Origin: Microdochium bolleyi
Taxonomy: Eukaryota > Ascomycota > Sordariomycetes > Xylariales > Microdochiaceae
Direction of reading: 5' to 3'
DNA: 64,000 nucleotides
Assembly (NCBI GenBank): GCA_001566295.1
Contig: KQ964249.1
Coordinates: forward strand, 744,001-808,000
Of the stretch, positions 21,355 through 32,900 are shown one piece after another (position 1 is the stretch's first letter; each line of letters starts with the position of its first letter). The notes under the pieces are model-generated. The model saw only the letters and a program-made list of their open reading frames with translations, did not search any database and was not told the DNA's origin. A program made the position numbers and the translations under genes.

Positions 21355-21858
21355 ATGGCGCGTAAGCGATCCAACAACAAACCCACAAACGTATACAAGC
21401 CAATCTCCACATTCCCCGAATTGCACGACCGAATCTGTGCCGCCGTCTCGGACGACTCCGTCTACCCTCGCTGGGTCGAGAGGGACAGCGACAACACGCG
21501 CGACCACAACGAGGAGTACTCCACCAACATCATGGGAACCTTCCGCTGTGCCAACAAGTCCTGCAGCAGCGAGAGATGGGGCAGCAAGATGGTCTCCATC
21601 GTCATCAGGGGCTACGTGGACGACGGCTACCATGCCGAGGTGTTCAACCAGCGCTGCCGCGCGTGCAACCAGCTGGGCGTCTTCAGCCTGAACGAGCAGT
21701 CGTACATCGATCGCGTGGCGTACAGGATCAAGAAGTGGGCTGGGGTCGAGGTCGAACGACCGCCCTACAATGCCGGGGAGGGACCGCCGCATCAGTCGGA
21801 GCTCTGTGAGGGGTGCAAGAGAGGCTACTGTCAGAAAAACAAATACTTGGATTTGTGA
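21355..21858 (+). CDS. 3CxxC-type zinc-finger protein
   Basis: A small intron-free protein of 167 residues, start context CAACCATGG. It is a near-complete match to the zf-3CxxC fold. A basic N-terminus is followed by IMGTFRCANKSC (C65, C70), a beta segment with WGSKMVSIVIRGY, then QRCRACNQLG (C101, C104), and finally CEGCKRGYC (C151, C154, C159). The cysteine groups would bind zinc. Similar domains occur in small fungal proteins and in animal receptor-transporter (RTP) proteins; no role is established for the fungal stand-alone forms. No signal peptide. Confidence 0.85.
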   Translation: MARKRSNNKPTNVYKPISTFPELHDRICAAVSDDSVYPRWVERDSDNTRDHNEEYSTNIMGTFRCANKSCSSERWGSKMVSIVIRGYVDDGYHAEVFNQRCRACNQLGVFSLNEQSYIDRVAYRIKKWAGVEVERPPYNAGEGPPHQSELCEGCKRGYCQKNKYLDL

Positions 21859-22638
21859 CGATCTGGAGTGCGGTCTCTGGAGCGGTCCGGTCAGCCGAGA
21901 GATCTTGACTGCTCCCGACATATCTGCTCGGTCTGAGACAACTGGAAGAAATCTCCACTATATATAGATTAAGTTTTAATATCATCTATTTAGGTAGTCA
22001 CATTGCAATGGACAGAATGGGTTTTGTTGGGCTGCCAACTCGGCAAGAGGGGTGAAATTTTGCTGGATTCTTCTCTGCACGTCATATCTTTTGCAGGAGA
22101 CCATTTGGACTTCGAAAGCTGCAACTCGGCATGATAGAAACTCTAGATCATGTCCTCTGTTTCCATATCATGCACATGCCCGCCAGCATCCCGTCTCGAG
22201 TGCCTTTATATGTAGGAGCCTTGGTAGTAAGCACCTTGAAAGCGAACGCCCTTCGTATTGCAGCACCATTGTTTCAAGAGCATGCTGCTCTGCCTGTGCG
22301 ACCAGTGAACCTAGCATGAAGGTCGAGTGACGGCGATCCTGTTGCGGGCTGTCTTGCCAGATAGTCCCGTCACACCATTCACCACAGCAACCACCAGGCT
22401 CAGCAAGAAGGAGCAAAATGCGTGCTCGACAGCTCTGCAAGTCTCGAAGTATCTTCTGAGAACAAGCGAGCAGCCCCGTTGTATCTCTCACTACTGCACT
22501 TTCCATGGATGACCTCCTCATAAAGTCTGCTCTCTGCATTTTGCATTCAGCAACCTCGGACTTTGCAGCCACGATCAACCTCCATAGCAGACATTTCGAC
22601 AACTTCGACCCGACTGCTGGCTGCTCGCAGTCATCAGG
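21859..22638. other. Intergenic, no gene seen
   Basis: The first 150 bases are AT-rich 3' flank. An upstream exon of the following membrane-protein gene could lie at 22500-22620, but I find no donor/acceptor pair that adds a signal peptide in frame. Confidence 0.5.
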
Positions 22639-23916
22639 ATGCAACTGAGAGGCTTCCACCTTCACCTCCACCTCCCCGAGAACGCTACTATTCCTGATGC
22701 CTCACCCACTATGACCGTAGACGCGACAAAGAACGACATCACCTCCGTGAAGGAGTTCCCCTACCACATTCCGGGCTATCCCTTTCCCACTACCATAGGC
22801 AGCATCGGTAGCGCGTTTCCTGCGGTCCTGACCCCGTCTTCAAGTATCAACATGCCGATCGCGACAGCGACCACGTCTTACACCACATCCACGAAGGAAA
22901 ACGACTTCGCGGGCATGGCGTTCACCTACCAGCTGCCCGGATACCCCATCTCCTCCGCCACTGATAGTGCCTCTCCGTCGACTTCATCCTACATGAATCT
23001 ATCTCCAGGCAGCTCGACACTGCCCACATCGCCTACCATATCATTCACAACAATTACACCTCGTCCCACAATCATCACAGCAACCTTCACAGCCTCCCCG
23101 TTACAAGACGACGCCACCACCAGCGCTACCCCCACAGCATCCTCAGCCATCGCGAACGAGAAGATCAACGACTTCAAGCCCGGTGGGAACCAGTTCTGGA
23201 TTATCATTGGCATCCTGGTCGTCGGCGTGCTGGTCCTGCTCGGCTGCATCGCCGCGCTCGTGCTCTGCCGCAGACGCCAGCGGCAGAGGGGCACCGAGGT
23301 GCGCAACCTCGTCTCCTCGTCCAGCGACAGTAGCGGCGGCGGCAGCGGCAGCACCGCGTCCTCGTCTTCCCAGCACAACACCAGCATCGTCGCAATAGGA
23401 CGACGAAAAGGGTCTTCATCGGTAGAGGCCGCGCCAGTGCCTTTCTATTCTCCTTCTAATTCTTCTTCTCCCTCTTCACTTGCCGCCTCCCCGGCGACCG
23501 AGGACACGTCACCCCTTTCGGGGAGCCGCCTCATGGACGCGATCTGTGGTGAAAATGCCCAGAATCAGCAGCAGGAGCAGCAGCAGCAGCGGAAGAAGAA
23601 GTCCATCACCACTCCAGCCAGGCACATCGGAGACACATCGATAGACGCCGCGCCGGAGGAGCCCAAGGAGCAGGTGCACATCTGCGACACCTGTCATCAG
23701 CCTCTCACTCAGGGCCCACCGCCGCTCGGCGGCGCTTACATCGTCAGCGGCGACCGCGGAGAGCAGCAGCAACAGCAACACCGCAGTTCCAGCATCTCCG
23801 CGGCCGGCGGGAGGATCTTCAGCGGCTCCGCGCCGCCGCCCAGGAAGGTCGTGTGCCGGGCGTGCATGGCGGCGCGGGAGGGCGGCGTCACGGACCGGCT
23901 GAGATGGGGGAACTGA
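22639..23916 (+). CDS. Single-pass membrane protein with Ser/Thr-rich ectodomain and CxxC tail
   Basis: A 425-codon frame of unknown family. Residues 1-180 are Ser/Thr/Pro-rich, as in O-glycosylated fungal surface sensors, and contain a degenerate repeat: FPYHIPGYPFP near 39-49 and FTYQLPGYPI near 94-103. One strong membrane helix spans about 186-208 (WIIIGILVVGVLVLLG), followed by RRRQRQR, so the C-terminus should be cytosolic. The tail is low-complexity (Ser, Gln runs) and carries two cysteine pairs, CDTC (about 350) and CRAC (about 409), that could form one zinc site. A signal peptide is not evident after the first Met (MQLRGFHLHL); the true start may be Met25 or an unseen upstream exon. 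The layout resembles Mid2/Wsc-type or SKG6-type proteins, without a decisive match. Confidence 0.65.
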   Translation: MQLRGFHLHLHLPENATIPDASPTMTVDATKNDITSVKEFPYHIPGYPFPTTIGSIGSAFPAVLTPSSSINMPIATATTSYTTSTKENDFAGMAFTYQLPGYPISSATDSASPSTSSYMNLSPGSSTLPTSPTISFTTITPRPTIITATFTASPLQDDATTSATPTASSAIANEKINDFKPGGNQFWIIIGILVVGVLVLLGCIAALVLCRRRQRQRGTEVRNLVSSSSDSSGGGSGSTASSSSQHNTSIVAIGRRKGSSSVEAAPVPFYSPSNSSSPSSLAASPATEDTSPLSGSRLMDAICGENAQNQQQEQQQQRKKKSITTPARHIGDTSIDAAPEEPKEQVHICDTCHQPLTQGPPPLGGAYIVSGDRGEQQQQQHRSSSISAAGGRIFSGSAPPPRKVVCRACMAAREGGVTDRLRWGN

Positions 23917-24352
23917 GCAGCGAACTTTTCTTTCTTGGTTTGTGGTGGAATCGCAGTGGTTTTCTTGGAGAGAGGGGGGCCTCAAATGAATAATGTGATG
24001 GATCTTCGCGTCGCTGTGGGAGTCCACCGGGAGCAAGGAAAGTGAGAGCATACTATAGTGCGAGCTGAGTCTAAGAAACTGGCCATTCTTTATCTTGGGG
24101 CTAAACTCGATGAGATTCCGTGCCCAAGCTCTGGGAAGGGGGATTTCACGAATCATTGTTCGGTTTCGCAGGCTAGATAACTTGTCGGAATATACTACCC
24201 ATCTCCGGTGTTTGTCCTAGTATGCCAAGTGACTTCCGGCCGAACGACCTTGGCAGCTGAAACTCCGACAAGCACGGCACTGCTCGGCTGTATTGGCGAC
24301 AACAATCCACACACCAATTCTTGCTTCGACTGTAACCACATCACCTACGGCC
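23917..24352. other. Intergenic, convergent gene ends
   Basis: Contains the 3' flanks of the membrane-protein gene and the permease. Nothing else is seen. Confidence 0.6.
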
Positions 24353-26214
24353 TTACTCGCCGGCCAGCCGCAGCACGATGTCGACGACCTTCTGGTTCGG
24401 TCCCGGCCAGTGCTTCCTGCCCCAGACACACCACACGCCCACGGCACCCAGAATCACGGCCCCGAAGACGGGGCCCGAGTAGTTCATCGTCGCGGGCGTC
24501 ACGGGCACCGTGGTCGGGAAGGGCAGCCAGATCATGGTGTAGAGCGTGTGCGCCAGGGCGTACGCGTTGAGCGGCAGGCCCCATTGCCCCAGGTTCCACT
24601 GCCGCCCGGCCTCGAAGCCCGTGGTCGCCACGCGGGCGTGCAGCACGACGGCCAGGATGAGCGCGTAGCTGGAGTAGATGGCGAGCGTGGCCAGCGAGGT
24701 GATGGCCCCCAGGGCGACGTACGTCTCCGTGCCGAGGTTGAGGAAGTTGAGGGCGACGACGATGGCGCACGTGAGCAGCACGGCGCGGAGGGGCACCCGG
24801 GTGGCGGCGTCGACGTGGCCGAAGTATCTAGGCACTTTTTGAGGGAAGAGTTGGGATTTTATTAGCCATGACGGGGATTTCTGGGTTACGTGAGGCTGTG
24901 GTGGTGCGGGCGGAATCACTTACAGCCGCCGTCTCTTGCCCACGCCCAGGTGAGTCGGGACGAGGAGGAGTATACCGTCATGCCAGCACAGAAGAGGGCA
25001 ACCGAGATGCCAGTTCCAATGACAGTCGCGATCGTCGTGGATCCAGTGGAAGTCACCAGGAGGTACACAAACGGGCTCGATGCTTCGAGCATGTCCTCAA
25101 TCGGCGGCATACAGGCCTGCGGGACAATGCATTGTTAGTGGTCAGCGGGTTAGATCGAGACTGCAAAAGTCTTTGAGCACGGAGCAAACGACTGACCAGG
25201 ACGGTGACGACCATGATGAGGCCCGTGACCCCGTTGGTCGCGATAGCCCAGACCATCGCCCGGGGCACAACACGCTTGGCGTCCTTGGTCTCCTCGCCCA
25301 TGTGGATGATACCCTCGAAGCCTAGGTGCAAACAACCCCGCGATCAGTCCCGCCGAGAGACAGCATTGACTTGGTTTCGCGATCAGCACACTTACCAATA
25401 AACGTCCAGAGGTGTGTCAGCATGCCCACGTTCCAGACGACAAAGTCGTTCTCGTAGCCTGAGCTGTGGCGCGTGGTGAGGAAGAACTCTGGCCCGTTCC
25501 GCGGCGACAGCGCCCACAGCGCCGCGACAGTGATGACGAAGAAGCACATGTTGAGCACGCCCGCCAGGAGCTCGATCCATGGCAGGGACCGGAACCCCCA
25601 GATGTTGATGACCGTGTAGATGGCCAGGGTGGCAATAATGATCACCGTCGTGCGCCACCCGGTGGCCTCGTACTCGGGGTTGTTGATCTGGATGACCCCC
25701 TGCAGGAGAATCGTGTTCGAGTTCAGACACGTCGCCAGGAAGAAGATGTAGCCGAGCCAGGTCGCCCACCCCTGCAGCCATGTCAGAAACAGCCTCGCAC
25801 GCGGGATTGCGAGGTAGTACGTCCAGTAGTACTGGGCGCCCGCAATGGGGAGAATGGACGCAAGCTCCGCGAGGCATGCAGCCTGGGCCAGGGCGCCGAT
25901 GGCGACAATGATATAGTTGAACAAGAAGGCAGCTGGGCCGCCGTTGAGAAGGCCGTAGTACATTGAACTGAGAGCCAATAGTTGTTTGTTGTCAGCGGGA
26001 GGGGTGTGGTATCGGGTTGTGAGAGAACTGACCTCCCCATCGCGATCCAGGTCACGAGGTACATCAGCGAGAATGCATAGAGCTGGGGGAGTGAGAACAC
26101 TTTTCTCGTACGCGTCTGCTTCTCCAGAACGGACTCGTCATCGCGAGGTGATTCGGCAGGCCCGGTCGCCGAATCCACGGTCTCAGCACCAATCTCGATC
26201 TTGTTCTCGGCCAT
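24353..26214 (-). CDS. Amino-acid/choline permease (APC superfamily, ACT-type)
   Basis: A plasma-membrane or vacuolar importer of an amino acid, GABA or choline. Five exons (26214-26033, 25967-25396, 25321-25197, 25116-24924, 24834-24353) splice in frame to 517 residues. All introns have GTAAGT/GTCAGT-type donors and AG acceptors, and the fourth has a CTAAC branch site. Around twelve hydrophobic helices are visible. The N-terminal tail is acidic and hydrophilic. Helix 1-2 carries GLLNGGPAAFLFNYIIV and then ELASILPIAGAQYYWTY, the family signature of TC 2.A.3.4 (yeast Hnm1, Uga4). Later come FEGIIHMGEETKDAKRVVPRA and SSRLTWAWARDGGLPRYFGH, also typical. Substrate cannot be decided among choline, GABA and other amino acids. 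An upstream 27-bp tandem duplication lies 360-413 bases before the start. Confidence 0.92.
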
Positions 26215-26781
26215 TGTAGAAAGTACGGCTGGGATAGAGTCTCTCGCAAGACTCTTTTCACATGACTTGATAGTTGGATCAAGGCAGCGAGATATTTTGT
26301 GAAGAAGTACGTGAGTAGCACAGTCTTTCGAAATGAGGGGAACCTCCGAGAGGAAGAGCCGACAAGCCGACAGATGTGGGAAAGGTCCAGCATGCATGGA
26401 CAGCCATGCAGCAGATGCAGAAGCGACCGAGCGGCGAATGCGACGGCATCGGAACCAGTACCCACCACGGGTGGTTCGTTGTTGAGACCATGCCCAGCGC
26501 TGCACCTATACTGTGTGAGAGCCTGTGGTTGGCCGACTTTTGCATCCTTCCGACTCGCACAAGGCAATGCAACCTTTGAATGCAGCCGCTACATGGACAG
26601 CTTTGAATGCAGCCGCTACATGGACAGCAGCCGTCTCAGTGGCTACGGACGGGTCAGCCTGCACCATGGCCAAGGCCCTCCTTGTCAATGCTAGAAGAAA
26701 TTTGGCTTCAGTCTTGACCGTGAAAGTTTCGGCGTCAGCCTCTTTGCGATCTGTTGTGCAATGGCGATGAATACAGAGACA
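26215..26781. other. Upstream region of the permease
   Basis: Promoter side of the permease and 3' flank of the second HET gene, both on the minus strand. The only structure seen is the 27-bp duplication at 26574-26627. Confidence 0.6.
26574..26627. repeat. Perfect 27-bp tandem duplication
   Basis: Two identical 27-base units, 26574-26600 and 26601-26627, each beginning CTTTGAATGCAGCCGC. There is no coding frame that explains it. It lies in the upstream region of the permease and could duplicate a regulatory site, or be a recent replication slip. Confidence 0.9.
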
Positions 26782-29231
26782 TTATACAAGATCTATCTCT
26801 ACCTCCGGGTATCTGTCATCTGCAAGCGCCTCGCCGTGCATCATATCTGTCAGGTAGCATTCCCCGATCAGGGTATACCGCTGCCGTCTCTGCCCACTCC
26901 TAGACGCGCCGTCTTCTTCTCCCACTTGGTCGACAACATCATCACCACCATCACCGACTTCCTCAACCGGCCTCAGCACGTACGGAACCTCCGCCCCCGT
27001 GATGACACAGACCAGATCCCCCTTCCGGGCCTCGAGCCGGACCTGCCCCCACCGCCCGGCCTCCGTGGTGCAGAACTTGCGCGTCATCGCCATGCTGTTG
27101 AGCGACCCCTCGATCAACCCACCGTGCGTGATGAGCCGCGTGCGCAGCTCAGGCTGTTCGTCGCGCCACATGTACGTAGCGGGCGTGCTAAAGACGTCGG
27201 TATTGTAGTTCATGTATTCGATAAACGTGTCGAGCACCGGCGGCGGGACCGGGTCGCGCATGCCGACGCACCCGCAGAGCAGCGTCAGGGCGAACTTGCG
27301 CCTCAGGTCCAGGGGCTGCGACCGGTAGTGCGCTTGCTGGGGGGACAGCGGGATTTGGAATTTTGGCAGTGCTTGCGGATCAGCAGGCTCTTCATGTTCC
27401 GTTGTTGTTGTTGTTGTTGTTGTTATTGTCGCCGTTATGGTAGAGTTTGACGCGGCTGCTGCTGCTGTCTCTGCCGCCGGAGACTCAGCCTCCAGCCCCG
27501 GAGGCACGGGAAATGCCAGCCGTTGTAACTCGTGAAACCACTCCCGCCAGCGCATGCGGATCCTGCTCATATAGCCCTTTTTCGGCAGAATTTCTTCCTC
27601 GGTAGGGGTGGGGACGAAAAGGAAACACCTGGCAAAGTCCCCAATCGTGTCGACGATGCGGCCGCGCAGATGCAGCACCCTGCCATCAGTCGACGTCGCG
27701 ACTCTATACGTCAAGGGCAGTTCGGGGTCGCGGATACCGGCGCTGAACAGGGGCGCACGGATGCTGTAGCTAGGGAGCGGGTTGATGTAAGAGGGCAGTG
27801 TGAGGTCAGGAACCCACGACGGGAGTTCCGGTTCCTCGTCCGACTGCACCGATGCGCCGGGGCTGGCGGGCGTGGTGAAGGTCCGGTGCGGCGCAATGGC
27901 GAGACACTTGAGGTTCTGGTCCTGCACGAGCGTCGAGGCGGCGAACCGCATGCATACCTGCTTCGGTGAGAGGCGGTAGTCGGCCTTGAAGTCTGGGTGG
28001 TGGTTGCCCAGGCTGAGAAGGGAATACACCTGGTCACGCGGGTCCGAGCTGGCAAATAAGCCCGTGCCGATGACAACATCGAGCAGCGTGCCCTTGCCAC
28101 GGTATTTCTGGATCACCTTGATTATCTGAGCGTTGAAGAGCATCATTGAAGGCCGCATATTAGCCTTGTAGAAGGAGGATACTTTCTCAGGGTAGCCATA
28201 GACTAGATTTAGGCACAGCGGATTCATCAGCAGACATTTCACGTCTGTAGGTTTATGCCAGGGAGATAGACGGTGACTTACGCAAAGACAGCCCGCATGC
28301 TGAGATGGACAGGCCGTACGACGCCAGGACATAGCCCAACGAGGCCAGGTTCTCCCATGGCAGCTCGAGGTCACCGCTGATCAGGACCCGCGGCACATGA
28401 TTGGGGGCCATGAGCACCTCCTGGATGATCCATTTGCGGTCATACCATGGCCGGCAGAGCAGATTGTTGATGGTAGTCCAGTCGTGGTAGTGGAAGTGCT
28501 CCTTCGTCCTGCCCTCCTGTCTGAGGTTCTGCGACAGATGGTCAGAAATGAGTCAAGGTGCAGAAGGCGGCTGGATCATCACTTACCCCCAAATCATGGT
28601 AGTACTGCTGCGATATTTCGACGAGCTCCTGGGCATCGTAAGTCTCGCGCGGGAGGAGCTTGCGGACCTGGTCGATGGACTCGCCCACGCCCTCCAGGTC
28701 GTCCGTGTCTGGGCCGAGCCAGATGAGCACACTCGTGGGCTTGGTGTAGATCCTGCCCATGAGGGCGACCTGGTGGTTCTTCTCGAGCTTGTCGCGCTGG
28801 TTGATGCAGATGGCATCGGCCCAGAGGACCCGCGGCGCGACGCTGGCCTGGTTGCCGGCAGCGTCAGAGGCAGCGGCAGGCCGGAGCTGGCGCAGGGCGG
28901 CGTAGAGGCTGGCCGGGATGTCGAGGCGCCTGCCGTCGCAGTAGACGCTCTCGGTGAGGGTGGCATCACCCCAGGCGTACGAGATGGCCTCGTATTGGGC
29001 CTCCTTGGGGTTGTCGAGGTTGACGATCTTGAGGCCGAGGCGCAGGGGGCCGAGCCCCGGGTAGAGGTGGAGGAGGCGGACGGAATGGCCATCATCGTCG
29101 AGAGGGCGGTACGTGTACCATGGCGAGAGGAGCAGGCGCGGCGGGGTGCGGACGAGGCTGAGGAACCGGGTCCAGTACCAGGCGATCTTGCTGCGCAGGA
29201 AGGCGAGCCAGGGATCACGGGTGTCGAGCAT
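26782..29231 (-). CDS. HET-domain (heterokaryon incompatibility) protein 2
   Basis: A second HET-domain protein, of a different subtype from the one at 13 kb. Three exons, 29231-28587, 28528-28282 and 28244-26782, give 784 residues in frame. The ATG at 29231 is the first in the frame. An N-terminal hydrophobic-aromatic stretch (11-35) precedes the domain. HET motifs are YEAISYAWGD (80-89), the RVLWADAICINQ block (134-145), EKNHQVALMGRIY (150-162) and SVLIWLGPD (167-175). After the first intron comes WTTINNLLCRPWYDRKWIIQEV, the usual R-x-W-x-x-Q-E block. The 400-residue C-terminal part is not recognised. It contains SSDPRDQVYSLLSL, which closes the typical HET region, and a run of about eight threonines (27401-27424). 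Such genes kill cells on non-self fusion; the partner locus is unknown. Confidence 0.9.
27401..27424. repeat. Trinucleotide (GTT)8 microsatellite in the HET 2 coding region
   Basis: Eight GTT units on the plus strand encode a run of about eight Thr (ACA) on the minus strand, between Ala/Thr-rich and acidic segments in the C-terminal part of the second HET protein. Length changes would stay in frame. Confidence 0.85.
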
Positions 29232-29924
29232 GTCGGCGCTGTCGTCGTGCACCGAGAGGGCTCAGCGTGCGCAGCGTGCAGACGAGACGGGGCCAGCCAT
29301 GGCGATGGTGGGATGTGCGTCTCTATGTGGATGTCCCCCGCGCGCGAGGAGAGCCTCGGAGAGTCACGCCTTCCGTCCGTCACGATGGCAAGGGACAGTC
29401 GAGGGCTGAGAGACACTGCATTAGCGCTGCAGGCGCCGAGCTGTGCATCCCTGCCTGGTGGTGCCTGGGGCGGAGGGATTCGGCCGGGGCGCCTCTTCCT
29501 AGACACAGCTTTCCAGCAGAGGTCGTGGTGTTCCGCCTTGGCCTGGAAGCTTGTCTGGTCAAGGCCGTGCTCCAGACCGAGGGCAGGCCGACAGTCCCCG
29601 CGACAAGTGGCAGGGGTACTCAGGGTACCCTACGGTAGGGCAGGTAATGCATCTTGGCGGACGGAAGATGGCTTCAAGGTTGCAGCCTTGCAACCCTCAG
29701 AGAGACTACAAGTACTCAGCCAAAGCCAGGCCATTATTGTAATACTTCATCGAGAGAGTACTGGGACATTAGCCCGATTATTACAGTCTGTCCGAACGCT
29801 ACAGCTTTGGAAGAAACCAATGGTATCACAGCAAAACCTCATCCAGGCGTGTACTTGCCCTGCTTATCCGTACATGAATCATTATGCCCTCGTGAATGTG
29901 CCGGAAAGACTGCCCCGAGGCTCG
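29232..29924. other. Intergenic between HET 2 and kelch genes
   Basis: Holds the HET 2 promoter and the kelch gene 3' flank. Around 29615-29640 there is a GGTAC-rich imperfect palindrome. A very long plus-strand frame crosses this region but is antisense to both genes and is rejected. Confidence 0.55.
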
Positions 29925-32900
29925 TCACTCCTCGATCCCGTTGACGACCCTCAGCGCCCTCCGCGGCCCCAGCACGACGCTGAAGAAGCTCGGCTCCCGC
30001 CCGTCCATGAACCCGTCCTCGGACGCCCCGCTCGCCGTGCTGCGCGTCGCCGTCGACTTGTGCCTGTTCAGCCCCCCTCCTCCTGCACCCATCATCATCC
30101 CGCCCGCGCCCGCACTGCCGTGATGGTACGCGCCCGGGTCGTAACCCAGATTGCCCCCGCCCCCGCCGCTCGCGGCCCAGGGATTCCGCTCCATGCTCGG
30201 CCGGGGCATCATCCCGCTCGCGGCCAGCGCCGCAGGCCCCGTGCCCGGCTGCGAGCCATTCCCGCCGCCCGCCGCCGTGGTTCCGCTGCTGCTGCCGGCG
30301 CCCGTGCCGCTCGACCCGCCGGCCGTCGCCGCGCTGCCACTCATCGCGGATCCGGGGCTCGCGTCCGCGCTGCCGTCGTGCATCCACTTGGGCTCCCCGA
30401 GCAGGCCCGGCTGCGCACCGACCCAGCCGAACTGCTCGCCGTCGTCCGCGCTGCTCGACCCGCGCCGGTGGTGCTGCTGGTGCCGCCGCAGCTTCTCCCG
30501 CATCAGCCCGCCGACTCCCACCCCGTGCTCCGGGGCCAGGAGATGGTCCTCGTCGTTCCCGTAGCTGTTGGCGACGGCCATGTGCCGCTTGTACGCACCC
30601 ACCTGCCGTCGGTACAGCCACGCGCAGAAGCCAAGGTATAGCGCCGCGAGGCCCAGCAGGCCCGCGATCACGCCCGCCGCGACGAGGCCCGGGTTCGCGC
30701 CGCCGGAGGATCTCCCGCCGCCGTCGCCGCCCACGTTGCCGCTCGCCCCACCGGTCGCGCCGGGTGACGCATTCGTCACGGTCGCCGTCTGGCCTGGCGC
30801 AGTGATTGTGAACACCGGCGCCTGGCCCGTGGCGAAGGGGCCTGCGGTGGGTGTGCCGACCGCGGGGCCCGTGACTGTCGCGCCGCCCGCTGACGAGCCG
30901 CCGATGACTGACTGCACGACGCCGGGCACTTGGTAGCCGTGCGACCCCGCGAGGACGCCGTTCTCCGGATGGTGGTCTGCCGCGTGGTCCGCGGCAGTGA
31001 ACGAGCTCGCCCATTCGAGCTTGGATGCGTCAAAATTGTAGATGCCGGTGCTCTCGCAGGGCCCGCTGTCGCCGACGTAGCCTCCCCAGACCACCAGCTG
31101 GCCGTCTCTCGGGGCACACATGTGTCCCGCTCTTCCTGCGGGCTGGCCACTCCCGGGGAGGTCAACCTTGATCCAGGTGAAGGACGGGATCGTCAAGATC
31201 CACATGTCCTGATATTGAGTCTGCTCGCCGAAGGGCAGCAGGTTCTGGCCGCCATACAGATAGATATTGAAGCTGCTCGCGTCTGGCGCGGAGAAGACGA
31301 CGGCGCAGGGGTTCACGCGCACCCTGGGCGCCTCGCCGTGGGTTTCCTGCGTATACCACTCGCTCGTCTTGATGTCGTAGACATCAATCGTCGACATGGA
31401 CGCAAATGCGTCCTGGGTCTCCTGGTTGGTGACGACGCCACCGCCGAGTCCGAGGAGGATTCCCATAGGACCCCAGCCGGGCACATACACCAGAGTTCCG
31501 TCTGCGCGTTCGGTGAAGCCGGCATCGTTCTGGATGCCACCTAGAGTGATGTTGCGATAGGCGCCTCCTTCTGGTGCACCGGCAGCATGCAACTCGTCTA
31601 CGCCGTTGTTGGCGTACCCGGGGTGTGTGAACTCGAGAAGGCTCTTCAGGTATGTGCGGGGGGCTGTCCAGCCAGGCGTCGTGTACATGTCTAGGTGACC
31701 GCCAAAGTACCAGCTCACGCCCAGTTCTGGGACCGATATGCCCGCTCCTTCTGAGGCACTCTGGATGCTGACCCCAGCCGGCTCGGAGTAGTTGCCAGCA
31801 GATGTCTTTGGATTCGCGAACTGTTTCCAACTCGTCGACGCGATGTCGTATTGCCAAAGCGACATCGGCTTGGGAGTGGCTGGTGGATTGTCGGAATACT
31901 GCCCACCGTACAGAAACAAGCGTTTGTAGTCGTTCCATAGGTAGCCCAGCGATACCGCAGGCGGTCCTGAAGGCTGAGGCAAGCTCTTCATTGCTGGAGA
32001 TTTGACGTCCCATGATCTTGTCAGATCTAGAGTGAGGAGATCGTTATCTGAATGTACTCGTGTCAGTAGTCACATTCATCTATAGGACATGTCAAGGCTG
32101 GCCAGGCGCACTCACTCCACTGATTCTCCTTTTGGCCGCCCTCCGTCTTTGTGCGGCCTCCATAGTAGTACATTGTGCCGTTGACCAAGGCAGCTGTGCG
32201 TCGCGTCAGCAGGCACCCTTCATACCATTTCTTGCAGCTAGACTCTCAATCGGGTGAATCAGGAAGACATACCTTGACCAGACCAGCGTGCACAGACATC
32301 AGTTGGACTGTTCTGTCTGATCTCGAGGACAGGCTTGCCTGGACTCTTCAACACCATCGCATCGGCGCCGCTCAGTTCGACTGTCTGTCTGCCAGTATTA
32401 TATCGCGTCGCAGGCAGCACCAGGGCAATCAGAAGTGCCACCATGGCAACCTTGGTAAACCCCGTCACTGCCGTGGCTGGAGGTGCGCTGCTGGCGGATT
32501 TGATACGCGGTCGTTTGGGCATGGTGAGGCGGGCCAACCACCCACTCTTCCCTCTCGACAAAGAGTCGTCCGAGTCTTCGAAGCGGTCGGAAGAGTTCTT
32601 CCTCGTGGAATCACTGGTTGTAGGAGTGGTTGGCGTGGACGCCGAAAGGCCTGTGATGTTTCCAAACTCCTGCTCCTCGTGTCTGTCCAAGTCTGTCTTT
32701 GACTCTTCCTCGATGCTGTTGTTCCGGTTCCTGGCCTGGTCCTCCGTATCGAGTGATAGTCCTTCTTCCCGAAAAACAGATCGTCGACCCTTCCGGATTT
32801 TGCTACCGTTTGACGTGACGGCTGAGCTCTCTCGTATGCGGTCCGACGTGTTGAGTGAGTTGAATCGGGGGCGTGTGGGTACGAAGCCGGGAGTCCCAGT

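Noticed and set aside
28548..30641. 697-codon open frame on the plus strand
   Set aside because: It is antisense to HET 2 exon 1 and the kelch gene, which have clear domains and splice sites; the product is composition-driven and has no motif.
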